Positions 55,152 to 62,752 of a stretch of 62,752 bases of DNA are shown here, piece by piece. The first letter of the stretch is position 1; the number at the start of each line of letters is the position of its first letter. Origin of the DNA: Verrucomicrobiota bacterium (GTDB taxonomy: Bacteria > Verrucomicrobiota > Verrucomicrobiia > Limisphaerales > UBA11358); NCBI GenBank assembly GCA_028872915.1, contig JAGWNY010000016.1:1-62752 (forward strand). The letters run 5' to 3'. A program made the position numbers and the translations under genes. The notes under the pieces were generated by a model. That model had not been told where the DNA came from. It saw nothing but the letters and a program-made list of their open reading frames with translations, and made no database searches.

Positions 55152-58100
55152 ATGGCAAATGAACTCTATCGGACCTACGAGGTGCTTGTTGAGGAAAGTG
55201 TTCATCCTAGTCATCCAAAGCGGGCGAAGGACAGAACGAGTAAGCCGTCGCTCTATGGCGATGGGGAGATTGATGGCGCACTGCGGGACACGCACATGAT
55301 CTTTCAGGATGCAGTGTGCTACAACACGCTTTGCTTCGCCGGGTTGGCGGGTTACGAAATGCACAAGGGCGGTGAGCGCGACGGCGAATTGTTGAATCCG
55401 CTTTGGAAGCATCTCATCACGCCGGCAAGGGAAGGCGGCATCAAGGAGGAGACGGAGCGCGTAATTCGCCGGCTGATCACGCATTACAAGCCGCTCGAAA
55501 AAATTGAAACGGCCGAAGGCGCGAACCTGGCTGAGAAGTTCCTGAATTGTGTTTATTCAGAGCCGTTACGAGTCATTGATGGAATGTCACCGGCAGAACG
55601 ACAAGCGGTGGTGGACTTGCGGGCTAAATGCTATCGCATCCTCGAAAAATTTGGGACGAAGACCAAGCAGGACGGCGGCCAGGAATGTGAAGACATGGCC
55701 GCATTCAAAAACAATTGGGCGGGATTGATGTCCGACCCAGAAAGCGATGCAGAAATTCCGGGCAATGGTGCCTACGATTGTGTCTGGCGCGAGTTGCAGA
55801 AATCTGTTGCTGGTGCCAAGAACGGTAAAGAAGCGGCAGCGATTATTGAAAAAGTCCTGCTCCGCTATTCAGAAGTCGCGGAGAAACAAAATCAGGCTGA
55901 TTGCGACCGTGACTACAACAGCGAGTTGGAAAAGCGGCATAAAGCTGTCTCAGACGCAGAGAGCCTCTCTGATGGGAATGCCAAGAAATCCGCAAAGGTG
56001 AAGAAGGCGAAGGTCGCACTCGAAAAGTGGATGACAACCAAGACTGAACACGATCAGACATTCTTTGCAGACCGACGCAAAAATCTACAGGAGGCCGCGA
56101 GCAAAGCGTTGACAAAACCGTTCGCAGCGGAAACGGGGCCTGAGATTGACTTGTCGGAAGACGAGTTTCAGACAGTAAAATCGCGCGCATCTGCCATTGC
56201 GGCGGACCCAGCAACAAAAACGAAGCAACTGATTCGCCTCCATTACAAAGGAGGAGCAACCGGCAACTTTGAAAAGGCGATGTTTCGCTATTGGCTTTTG
56301 CGCGGCGCTTCGGACAGTCTTGTCCGGCGTGCTGCTCTCGCGGACTTCCGACGGTTCATTGCGGAGAACAAGCCCAAAGAGGTGCCAAGTCTTGATACCA
56401 CTCCAATCACGCAGATGCCATTTATTGAGCGAGGCGCGGACTTTGCATTTTTATACTTCGGGAAGAAATGCTTGGGTATCCCAACACCGGAAAGCTCACC
56501 CGATCCTGAGTTCGACAAAATTGCTTTCGCGACAGCGGCAGAAGATGTCTTCAAATACAAAATCCGCACCGATGTTCGGAAGGCGAGGGTCAGAAAACTG
56601 TTGAACGTGCTTCAGGCTTACGAAAATAGCGGTGCTGAGATTGCGGCAGAGCATAGCCCAACTGGAAAGAAACTCGCGGTGCGCGGGATGGGTGACGACC
56701 CACGCTGGAAAGGTGACGCGAAGCGCAAGGGCATCGAACAACTGCTCAAGGAAATCAGTAGTGATAAGGAAATCGCGAGCTACGGCTTGCGCGAAGGGAC
56801 AATCGGCGGCTGGGCGGAAGTGCGGAAGATGTTCCTGCGTCGGCACAAGCAGTGCGTCAACAAGCCGAAGCGCGAAGCTGTTTTGCCAAACTGGCTCGAA
56901 CGAGGTGTGGACAAGGAACAGACGGCAAATCGTCAAGGCTTCGGAAGTGCAGACTTTTTCCACGAGCTATGCGACCCGGACTATTTTCATCTCTGGTTGA
57001 GTGGTGCCGCCTATGAACGACACGGGGTCAAAGATTTCATCCCGCATTTCGTGAGCTATTGCGATTGGCGGGAGGAACTGGTCGGCCTAGTCATCGAAGA
57101 CGGCAAAGAGTTGGATCGGGGAACTCAGAAATCCGTAGCCGAACTGGCTAAATTAGCGAAACGTCCGATTCGATACACATGGCCGGGGCTGCTCAACCGC
57201 CACAAGAAGCCGAGCTACCGCTACTACGATTTCGCTGCGAAATTGAATCCGAGATTTCCGGTGCAGTTGTTTCGGCGTATTCGACCAAACGGTAATCACA
57301 AGAGCGTGGAGTGCTACAAATTGATCCCGGCTAAAGAGGCGGTCCTGACGCTCGCCGCGCGTCGCCTGAAACGGGACAAAATTATCAATAAGAACGGCAC
57401 AACAGGTGAGTGGAGCAGCGTAGAGGCTTTGTGGTGCCCGCCGCTCGTTCTGGAAGGCGAGCGGAATCCGAAGGCGGACACCAAACCACGCGCCGGAAAG
57501 GAAAAGAAGAAGACAAGCGATGAAGCCGAAGTCAGTTTTTCGCTCATCGCAGCGCCACTGCCAGAAGATTTCTGGAATACCGTAGCCGGTGTTCCTTCGA
57601 CGAAGGAAGCGGAGCCAGTTCACTTGACTGCGTCCTTCAAGATTGAAAGCGACGAAATTGCGAAGCTGCGCGCAGAGACGAAGCAATGGCTGTCTGGATC
57701 GCACCGTGGATTTGCCAAGAAGGGCGAGAAGGACGCCGACAAGCGACGTTGCTTCACCTGGCCGATTGACCGCGAAACGAGCAAATACGATGCAGACTCT
57801 GCTGATGAAAAGGCTAAAGTGCTTTGGTGCGGTGAAGGCAAGGATAGTGGCGAATGGAAGGGTTTTGCGTTCCGCCACGACAAGAAGAAGTCCGGCAGCA
57901 AAGACGCCATCTATTATGAGCCGGATTTCCACATTCTCTCAATTGATCTCGGAAACCGCTTCGCAGCGGCGTTCACGCGGTTTCGGATTCACACGGATGC
58001 GAACGGCGAGGGGCGCGTGATTTCCGCAGATGGTTTCGCGCCCGTCATTAAAGCGGATATGGTCCGCGCGGGAACGTTGCGGTTGCAGGGCGAATGCGCA

Positions 58101-60236
58101 CAGGTTTGGAGTCATGTGCGAAACGCGAACGGCACCTGTAAGAAGGACACAAATGAAAACTACATTTACGCGCTTGAAGACGAAATTTACGGCAACGGTG
58201 GGCGCGGGCGGTTTCCTGATGACAAGCTTGGGGAGTATCAGAAGTTTAAGCAACTCGCCGTCCGTCTTGTGGCCGAGACATCACTCTCGTTGGTCGGAAC
58301 AAAAGAACAGACATATCCTGAACTCGGCGACCATCTGATTTTCCGCCTCAAGCGGCGCATTGGCCGGTTGCGGACACTGCTTAATCTCATTTGGAGATTG
58401 TGCGGAGACAAAGAGAAAGATCGAAGCGGCCGATACACCATCCAGCGCAGGCCGGAGAAACGCCCAGAGCATCTACGAGTCGTGATGGAAACATTAGCGC
58501 GGTCAGCCTTCCCACGGCAGGAACGGCAACCCGACGAAGAGGAAGACCGGGATGATGCCGGCTTGCGCTTCGTTCTGGCGTCCGACGAAAAGTGGAAAGA
58601 GTGGCGCAAGCAATTTGAGAAGAAGAAGGGCAAAGAGGAAAAAGAACGGAAGGCAAAGCTCGAAGAACTCGCCGTGCAGTATGACTCTGCCATGTGGAAT
58701 CAAGTCACCGAAGCGGTGAAAAAGCAAATTCAGGGCTACATGGCTGGTCCGGACTCGCTCGATCAACTACTCAAGGAGGTTGTCGAGTTCTGTTTGCCGT
58801 TGAAAGGGAGGCATTGGCAGTGGCGTTACAACCCCGCTGGTGAACGGCTTTACTGGGACAAGCCAGATTCCTCGCCAAATTGGAATCCTAATGTAATGGG
58901 AATGCGCGGGCTTTCCATGAAGCGGTTGGAGCAAATTCTGAATCTCCGCCAGCGTTGCCAGAGTTTTGCCAAGTTGGAAGACCGCTATCACGGGCCATAC
59001 AAAGCCGGGAACTACAACCCGCCAGACTCAAACCGGGACGAACGGCCCGATGTTTGCCCACTGCTACTGGAACGCAGTAACCGCATCCGCGAGCAGCGCG
59101 TGGATCAAACTGCGCATCTCATTCTCGCGGAAGCCCTCGGCATGGAACTGAAGAATCCGGCGGAGGTGGCGAACAAGAAGGAGCGCAAGGCCGAGGTGGA
59201 TTTGCATGGCGAATATAAGCGGCGGAAACACAAAGACAAAGACGGAAAAGAACATGAATACCCGCGCTGCTCCGTCATCGTGTTGGAGAATCTGGACCGC
59301 TATAAAATGAGTCTGGGCCGAACAAAGTCAGAAAATTCGCGCCTCATGAAATGGGCGCACGGCAAGATTCTCGACAAGCTGGAGGATATATGCCGCCCCT
59401 TCGGCATCACACTAATGCTAGTGGACCCGGCATTCTCGTCACACTTCGATTCACGCACTGGTCTGCCCGGTGTGCGCGTGAATCAAGTATCGCGCGGCTT
59501 TGAGAAGGAGTATCCCTGCAACCGATGGGTTGAAGGCAAGACCAAGTCCGGAGGAGAAACGCAGCTTGCGAAGGACATCAAGCGACTGGCGCAACAATTC
59601 GCGGAGCATCCTGATTACAAAGGTGAACTTGTGCTGGCAGTGGAAGGCGGAAAAGAGTTTGTGCCGGTGCTGTCCCCAAAAGGCGGCGAGGGGTTGATCA
59701 ACGCGGATGTCTGCGCAGCGGGAAACATCGGGCTGCGCGGTGTCGCCGACCCACAGAGGTGGGATGTCTTTCCGCGCCTGCGAACGAAGCAGCTTTCAGA
59801 GACTGAGGTTTCAGTCGTCAACTGGCGAGGATGGTTCGGAAAATTCCCGGAGAAATCGGAAGAACGACGGATGCGGGCGATTGTTGGCGCAAGCAACGCG
59901 CCAAACGCGGAAATTCAAAACTCCACTGCTCTCTCGAAACGAGCGAAGGGAAAGAAAGGGAAATCTGCGGATGCACCTGCGAGAGAAGCCACAAGCGACA
60001 ATGCAGATGCCCAGTCCAGCCAGTCATCGGAGTATCCGCCGTTCTTCGTCGGGCATCCTGATTCCAATTATAACTGGTTACGGGAGGATGATTGGATTGC
60101 GGAAAAAGCATTCTCATTTGTTCATGGAATCAAGCAGATGCGGGCCTTCCGGCAAGGTGAATACTTGAAGCGAGTTGAACGAGAATGTGAGCAGAGGATT
60201 TTGAACATCAATCACGAGCGACTTCACAAGAGATGA
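55152..60236 (+). CDS. cas12b: Outsized Cas12b (C2c1)-type effector nuclease
   Basis: 1694 residues from the ATG at 55152 (MANELYRTYEVLVEE); the frame opens at 54999, but the earlier part overlaps the micro-ORF and looks non-coding. RuvC-I is HILSIDLGNRFAAAF with D932, RuvC-II CSVIVLENLDRYKMS with E1379, RuvC-III INADVCAAGNIGLRG with D1519. The segment SENSRLMKWAHGKI, then PAFSSHFDSRTGLPGVRV, lines up well with Alicyclobacillus Cas12b (SENNQLMQWSHRGV, AAFSSRFDARTGAPGIRC), as do TWPGLLNRHKKPSYRYYDF and GMRGLSMKRLEQIL. That protein has about 1129 residues with D570, E848, D977, so the extra mass is about 360 residues before RuvC-I and about 170 between RuvC-I and -II. Cas12b cuts DNA with a crRNA:tracrRNA pair. 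Upstream of the Cas4-Cas1 gene by 3 bp. Confidence 0.9.
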   Translation: MANELYRTYEVLVEESVHPSHPKRAKDRTSKPSLYGDGEIDGALRDTHMIFQDAVCYNTLCFAGLAGYEMHKGGERDGELLNPLWKHLITPAREGGIKEETERVIRRLITHYKPLEKIETAEGANLAEKFLNCVYSEPLRVIDGMSPAERQAVVDLRAKCYRILEKFGTKTKQDGGQECEDMAAFKNNWAGLMSDPESDAEIPGNGAYDCVWRELQKSVAGAKNGKEAAAIIEKVLLRYSEVAEKQNQADCDRDYNSELEKRHKAVSDAESLSDGNAKKSAKVKKAKVALEKWMTTKTEHDQTFFADRRKNLQEAASKALTKPFAAETGPEIDLSEDEFQTVKSRASAIAADPATKTKQLIRLHYKGGATGNFEKAMFRYWLLRGASDSLVRRAALADFRRFIAENKPKEVPSLDTTPITQMPFIERGADFAFLYFGKKCLGIPTPESSPDPEFDKIAFATAAEDVFKYKIRTDVRKARVRKLLNVLQAYENSGAEIAAEHSPTGKKLAVRGMGDDPRWKGDAKRKGIEQLLKEISSDKEIASYGLREGTIGGWAEVRKMFLRRHKQCVNKPKREAVLPNWLERGVDKEQTANRQGFGSADFFHELCDPDYFHLWLSGAAYERHGVKDFIPHFVSYCDWREELVGLVIEDGKELDRGTQKSVAELAKLAKRPIRYTWPGLLNRHKKPSYRYYDFAAKLNPRFPVQLFRRIRPNGNHKSVECYKLIPAKEAVLTLAARRLKRDKIINKNGTTGEWSSVEALWCPPLVLEGERNPKADTKPRAGKEKKKTSDEAEVSFSLIAAPLPEDFWNTVAGVPSTKEAEPVHLTASFKIESDEIAKLRAETKQWLSGSHRGFAKKGEKDADKRRCFTWPIDRETSKYDADSADEKAKVLWCGEGKDSGEWKGFAFRHDKKKSGSKDAIYYEPDFHILSIDLGNRFAAAFTRFRIHTDANGEGRVISADGFAPVIKADMVRAGTLRLQGECAQVWSHVRNANGTCKKDTNENYIYALEDEIYGNGGRGRFPDDKLGEYQKFKQLAVRLVAETSLSLVGTKEQTYPELGDHLIFRLKRRIGRLRTLLNLIWRLCGDKEKDRSGRYTIQRRPEKRPEHLRVVMETLARSAFPRQERQPDEEEDRDDAGLRFVLASDEKWKEWRKQFEKKKGKEEKERKAKLEELAVQYDSAMWNQVTEAVKKQIQGYMAGPDSLDQLLKEVVEFCLPLKGRHWQWRYNPAGERLYWDKPDSSPNWNPNVMGMRGLSMKRLEQILNLRQRCQSFAKLEDRYHGPYKAGNYNPPDSNRDERPDVCPLLLERSNRIREQRVDQTAHLILAEALGMELKNPAEVANKKERKAEVDLHGEYKRRKHKDKDGKEHEYPRCSVIVLENLDRYKMSLGRTKSENSRLMKWAHGKILDKLEDICRPFGITLMLVDPAFSSHFDSRTGLPGVRVNQVSRGFEKEYPCNRWVEGKTKSGGETQLAKDIKRLAQQFAEHPDYKGELVLAVEGGKEFVPVLSPKGGEGLINADVCAAGNIGLRGVADPQRWDVFPRLRTKQLSETEVSVVNWRGWFGKFPEKSEERRMRAIVGASNAPNAEIQNSTALSKRAKGKKGKSADAPAREATSDNADAQSSQSSEYPPFFVGHPDSNYNWLREDDWIAEKAFSFVHGIKQMRAFRQGEYLKRVERECEQRILNINHERLHKR

Positions 60237-60239
60237 CCC

Positions 60240-62054
60240 ATGAGCGATGCCGGATTGCAAACCCAGGGCGGGCTGGAATCCCAGCCGGTGATGCCGGTGC
60301 GTCGTCTCAATAATTACGTTTATTGCCCGCGTCTATTTTATTTCCAGTGGGTGGAAAACATTTTTCAGGAAAGCGCCGATACAGTTGCCGGTTCAACCAC
60401 GCATCGCAATGTGGATGCGCCGTCCAGGTTGGACGAAGAAAAAGCAAAGGCGTTGGGTGAAAATCTTCCCGAAGGCGCTCGGCTTCGCAGTTTGCGATTG
60501 GAAAGCGAATCGCTCGGCATTGTTGGCGTGATGGATTTAGTGGAAGGCGGACCGGACGGCGCGGAAATTGTGGATTACAAAAAAGGTTCAGCACGCCGCA
60601 ACAGCGAGGGTGAACGCGAGGCGCGCGAGCCGGAGTCCATTCAAGTCGGCGCGTATGCGCTGCTTTTGCAGGAGCATGGGGTGAAGGTTTCAGGTGCGGT
60701 AATTTATTACGCGGCGGAAAAACGCCGTGTGTCGGTGGAGTTGAACGAAGAATTGCTGGCGAAAACTAGACAAACCATCACCGATGCGAAGGCGCTGGCA
60801 GCTTCCGGTCATTGCCCGCCCCCGTTAAAAAATGATCCGCGCTGTCTCGGATGTTCTGCCTATCCCGTCTGTCTGCCAAACGAATCTGTCTGGTGGTCGA
60901 AACGCCGCAAATCCCCGCTTGAGGACGGCCAGCTTCAATTTGGTTTCATTGCTCCGTCCGAAGACGCACTCCGCGACCGGATTCTGGAAGCCTTGGATTT
61001 TGCCGCCGAATCCTCAAACAAAGAACCGACGCTGCAACCGCCGCGCCCCGGCGGTGATGACGGTGAAGTGCTGGTGGTGCAAACGCCGGGCGCGCAAATC
61101 GGTCAGCGCGGCGATGAATTGCTCGTCAGCGTGAAGGGCGAGGACGTGCGCAAACTGCCCGGCCAGCAAGTGCGGGCAATTTATTGCTACGGCGCAGTCC
61201 AGATGACGGCGCAGGCCGTTTCGACGTGTTTGGAACTTGGTATTGATGTCGCCTATTTTTCGCCGGCGGGACGGTTTCTTGGGATGTTGGGCGGATTACC
61301 GGCCAGCGGCGTGGATGCAAGGCGCGGGCAGTATCGGTTGTTTGAATTGCCCGGCGTGCGATTGCAACTGGCACGCGAAGTCATCCGCGCCAAAATCCAC
61401 AATCAGCGTGTGATGCTCATGCGCAATGGCGACGTGCCGGATCGCGTGACAAATTTGATGGCGAGTTTTCGCGATGCCACCGAATCAGCGCGCGACCTGA
61501 CGGCGTTGCTGGGCATCGAAGGTAGCGCAGCGGCGCTCTACTTCGAGCAATTCGAGTCCATGCTGAAACAGCGTGAAGATTGGAAATTCGATTGGCGAGG
61601 GCGCAATCGCCGTCCACCACGCGACCCGGTGAACGCGCTGCTTTCACTCGGCTATTCCATGCTGGCAAAGGAATTGACCGGCGTTTGCTATTCAGTCGGG
61701 CTTGATCCGTTTCTTGGTTTCATGCACCAGCCGCGTTACGGTCGGCCGGCGCTGGCGCTGGATTTGATGGAGGAATTCCGCCCGCTCATCGCGGATAGCG
61801 TGGCTATCAGCCTCATCAATCGCGGCGAACTTGGCCCGGAGGATTTCATTAAGAGCGCGAACGGGATGTTTTTGACCGACAAAGGCCGGCGGCCATTTTG
61901 GGAAGGATGGTTTCGACGGCTGGATACGGAAGTGAGCCACCCGGAATTCAGCTACAAAATGGCTTACCGCCGGATGCTGGAGGTGCAGGCGCGGCAGTTG
62001 TGGCGGTTCGTGCGCGGCGAGGCGTTGACCTATCACGGGTTTGTCACGCGATGA
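60240..62054 (+). CDS. Cas4-Cas1 fusion (adaptation)
   Basis: 604 residues, start 3 bp after the cas12b stop. The Cas4 half (1-215) has the four Fe-S cysteines C29, C202, C205, C211 and PD-D/ExK-type nuclease residues (D99, D112 and K114 in VDYKKG, Q135). The Cas1 half starts near 275 with the N-terminal beta domain (EVLVVQTPGAQIGQRGDELL), then the metal-binding helical domain with E427 (LLGIEGSAAALYF), H496 (LGFMHQPRYGRPALA) and D508 (ALDLMEEFRPLI). Cas1 integrates new spacers; Cas4 trims and selects prespacers next to the right PAM. This fusion is known in subtype V-B and in I-U/I-G. It overlaps cas2 by 4 bp. Confidence 0.95.
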   Translation: MSDAGLQTQGGLESQPVMPVRRLNNYVYCPRLFYFQWVENIFQESADTVAGSTTHRNVDAPSRLDEEKAKALGENLPEGARLRSLRLESESLGIVGVMDLVEGGPDGAEIVDYKKGSARRNSEGEREAREPESIQVGAYALLLQEHGVKVSGAVIYYAAEKRRVSVELNEELLAKTRQTITDAKALAASGHCPPPLKNDPRCLGCSAYPVCLPNESVWWSKRRKSPLEDGQLQFGFIAPSEDALRDRILEALDFAAESSNKEPTLQPPRPGGDDGEVLVVQTPGAQIGQRGDELLVSVKGEDVRKLPGQQVRAIYCYGAVQMTAQAVSTCLELGIDVAYFSPAGRFLGMLGGLPASGVDARRGQYRLFELPGVRLQLAREVIRAKIHNQRVMLMRNGDVPDRVTNLMASFRDATESARDLTALLGIEGSAAALYFEQFESMLKQREDWKFDWRGRNRRPPRDPVNALLSLGYSMLAKELTGVCYSVGLDPFLGFMHQPRYGRPALALDLMEEFRPLIADSVAISLINRGELGPEDFIKSANGMFLTDKGRRPFWEGWFRRLDTEVSHPEFSYKMAYRRMLEVQARQLWRFVRGEALTYHGFVTR

Positions 62055-62341
62055 GCCGCATTCGTTATCTGGTGAGCTACGACATCAGCGACCCGAAGCG
62101 GTTGCGGAAAGTAGCGCGCTCGCTGGAGGGTTTTGGCGTGCGACTGCAATACTCGGTTTTTGAATGTCCACTGGACGATTTGCGATTGGCAAAATTGAAA
62201 GCCGAACTTCAGCCATTGCTCGACCATGAGGAAGACCAAGTGTTATTTGTTTCGCTCGGCCCAAGCAGCAGCGATGCGAGTCTGATTATTGACGCGATGG
62301 GATTGCCCTACGAGGTTCGTTCGCGGGTGACAATCATTTAA
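62051..62341 (+). CDS. cas2: Cas2 (adaptation)
   Basis: 96 residues. A ferredoxin-like fold with the catalytic-type aspartate in LVSYDISDPKRLRKVARSL and the family's QYSVFECPLDD motif. Cas2 is the dimeric bridge of the Cas1-Cas2 integrase. The ATG overlaps the Cas4-Cas1 stop. Confidence 0.95.
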   Translation: MSRIRYLVSYDISDPKRLRKVARSLEGFGVRLQYSVFECPLDDLRLAKLKAELQPLLDHEEDQVLFVSLGPSSSDASLIIDAMGLPYEVRSRVTII

Positions 62342-62365
62342 TTTTCAGACTTGCAAGTTTTTGGG

Positions 62366-62464
62366 AAAGGCGTTGAATAAATCCCGGCGAACTCCGCCAC
62401 CGACCATCAACCTTCCGCCATTGGGTTGACAAGGTTCCTTGAAATCGCGACGACTGCGCCTGAC
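62366..62464 (+). ncRNA. Candidate tracrRNA of the type V-B locus
   Basis: Between cas2 and the array. 62430-62438 (CAAGGTTCC) can pair with repeat bases 62681-62689 (GGAATCTTG; 9 of 9 with one G-U) and 62445-62461 with repeat bases 62659-62675 (15 of 17). Just 5' of it is a hairpin CAACC (62408-62412) with GGTTG (62424-62428), whose loop exposes CCGCC (62415-62419), complementary to GGCGG (62691-62695), the probable 3' end of the repeat. That order, GTTGA followed at once by the anti-repeat and a loop pairing the repeat 3' end, is how I recall the Alicyclobacillus Cas12b tracrRNA. The 5' end and promoter are not determined; a further GC hairpin lies at 62482-62507. Confidence 0.65.
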
Positions 62465-62658
62465 TTTGCGGCGATGGCAGTGCGAGTGCGGAAATGCCGG
62501 CACTCGCCTGCACGGACGCTCGCACTATAGATTCGCTTGGAAAAACAGGCTATTGGCAATGATTGATTCCCGACTCATTTATGGTTTGATGCTTCAACCT
62601 GCCTCATGCTCGCAAATTGCGGCGGCGGGTATTGATTCTCAAGGTGTTCGAGGGAGCG
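62465..62658. other. Leader-like region before the CRISPR array
   Basis: 194 bp without a gene. A stable hairpin (62482-62507, GCGAGTGCGG/CCGGCACTCGC with one bulge) and a second pairing (GTGCGAG at 62480-62486 with CTCGCAC at 62519-62525) are present, then a more AT-rich stretch leading to the first repeat, as expected for a leader. Confidence 0.45.
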
Positions 62659-62659
62659 A

Positions 62660-62752
62660 GCCGCAGTCGCCGCGACTGCGGGAATCTTGAGGCGGCTTAA
62701 CGGTTTGCAAAGTCGTGCTACGTCAAACCAGCCGCAGTCGCCGCGACTGCGG
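62660..62752 (+). CRISPR. Start of CRISPR array (two repeats, one spacer, truncated by window)
   Basis: An identical 21-bp palindrome CCGCAGTCGC-C-GCGACTGCGG occurs at 62661-62681 and 62732-62752, 71 bp apart, the usual size of a repeat plus a spacer. From the tracrRNA match I infer a repeat of about 36 bases (62660-62695) ending GAATCTTGAGGCGG and a spacer of about 35 (62696-62730). The second repeat is cut by the window end, so the repeat's 3' part is seen only once. Direction follows cas genes and the predicted tracrRNA. Confidence 0.75.

Noticed and set aside
62482..62507. Extra degenerate CRISPR repeat upstream of the array
   Set aside because: It shares only GC-rich character with the repeat and does not match in order; it fits a hairpin better.

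Overview
The window reads as bacterial chromosome, most likely Verrucomicrobiota (Limisphaerales/Pedosphaeraceae-like). This is an inference from gene content: LL-diaminopimelate aminotransferase, a B12-dependent ribonucleotide reductase, a TMTC-like membrane protein with TPRs, secreted proteins ending in an RFYRIV-type C-terminal segment, high GC, frequent GTG/TTG starts and characteristic dispersed intergenic repeats. No marker gene was compared by search.

Layout. 1-5.9 kb: a VOC-domain remnant, then two secreted proteins, the second a sedolisin (S53) protease. 5.9-13.6 kb (minus strand): the rod-shape and elongation operon mreB-mreC-mreD-mrdA-rodA with RNase G/E at its end. 13.7-15.4 kb (plus): ruvX-truA-trmL. 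15.5-21.7 kb (minus): a DeoR-type regulator heading a pyruvate dehydrogenase operon with fused E1 alpha-beta, E2 and E3, plus a 36-residue membrane peptide. 21.8-31.4 kb: outer-membrane barrel, solo nuoA, a phosphohexomutase, YggT-like protein, protoporphyrinogen oxidase, DUF4142 protein, thyA, MFS transporter, all-alpha dUTPase and hpt. 31.3-39.8 kb: TMTC-like protein, dapL, der and nrdJ with a plausible promoter and terminator. 39.8-53.7 kb: rnc, a zinc-ribbon protein, two histidine kinases, ppdK, an ABC exporter pair lacking its permease, bcp, pgsA, a DUF481 protein, a LysR regulator, an aminopeptidase and transaldolase. 53.7-55.1 kb: a gene-poor junction with repeats, a ParB/RepB C-terminal fragment and a Myb/SANT-like micro-ORF.

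55.1-62.75 kb: a CRISPR-Cas locus of subtype V-B architecture. It has a single effector with all three RuvC motifs of Cas12b but about 1694 residues long (the Alicyclobacillus protein is about 1129), then a Cas4-Cas1 fusion, Cas2, an intergenic candidate tracrRNA, and the first units of a CRISPR array running off the window edge. The tracrRNA candidate was read directly from the sequence: 24 of 26 aligned positions can pair with the CRISPR repeat, and a second short helix could pair with the repeat's 3' end, the same layout as recalled for the Alicyclobacillus Cas12b guide. The locus looks complete: adaptation (Cas4-Cas1, Cas2), guide (array plus tracrRNA) and interference (giant Cas12b). It is the most interesting part of the window.
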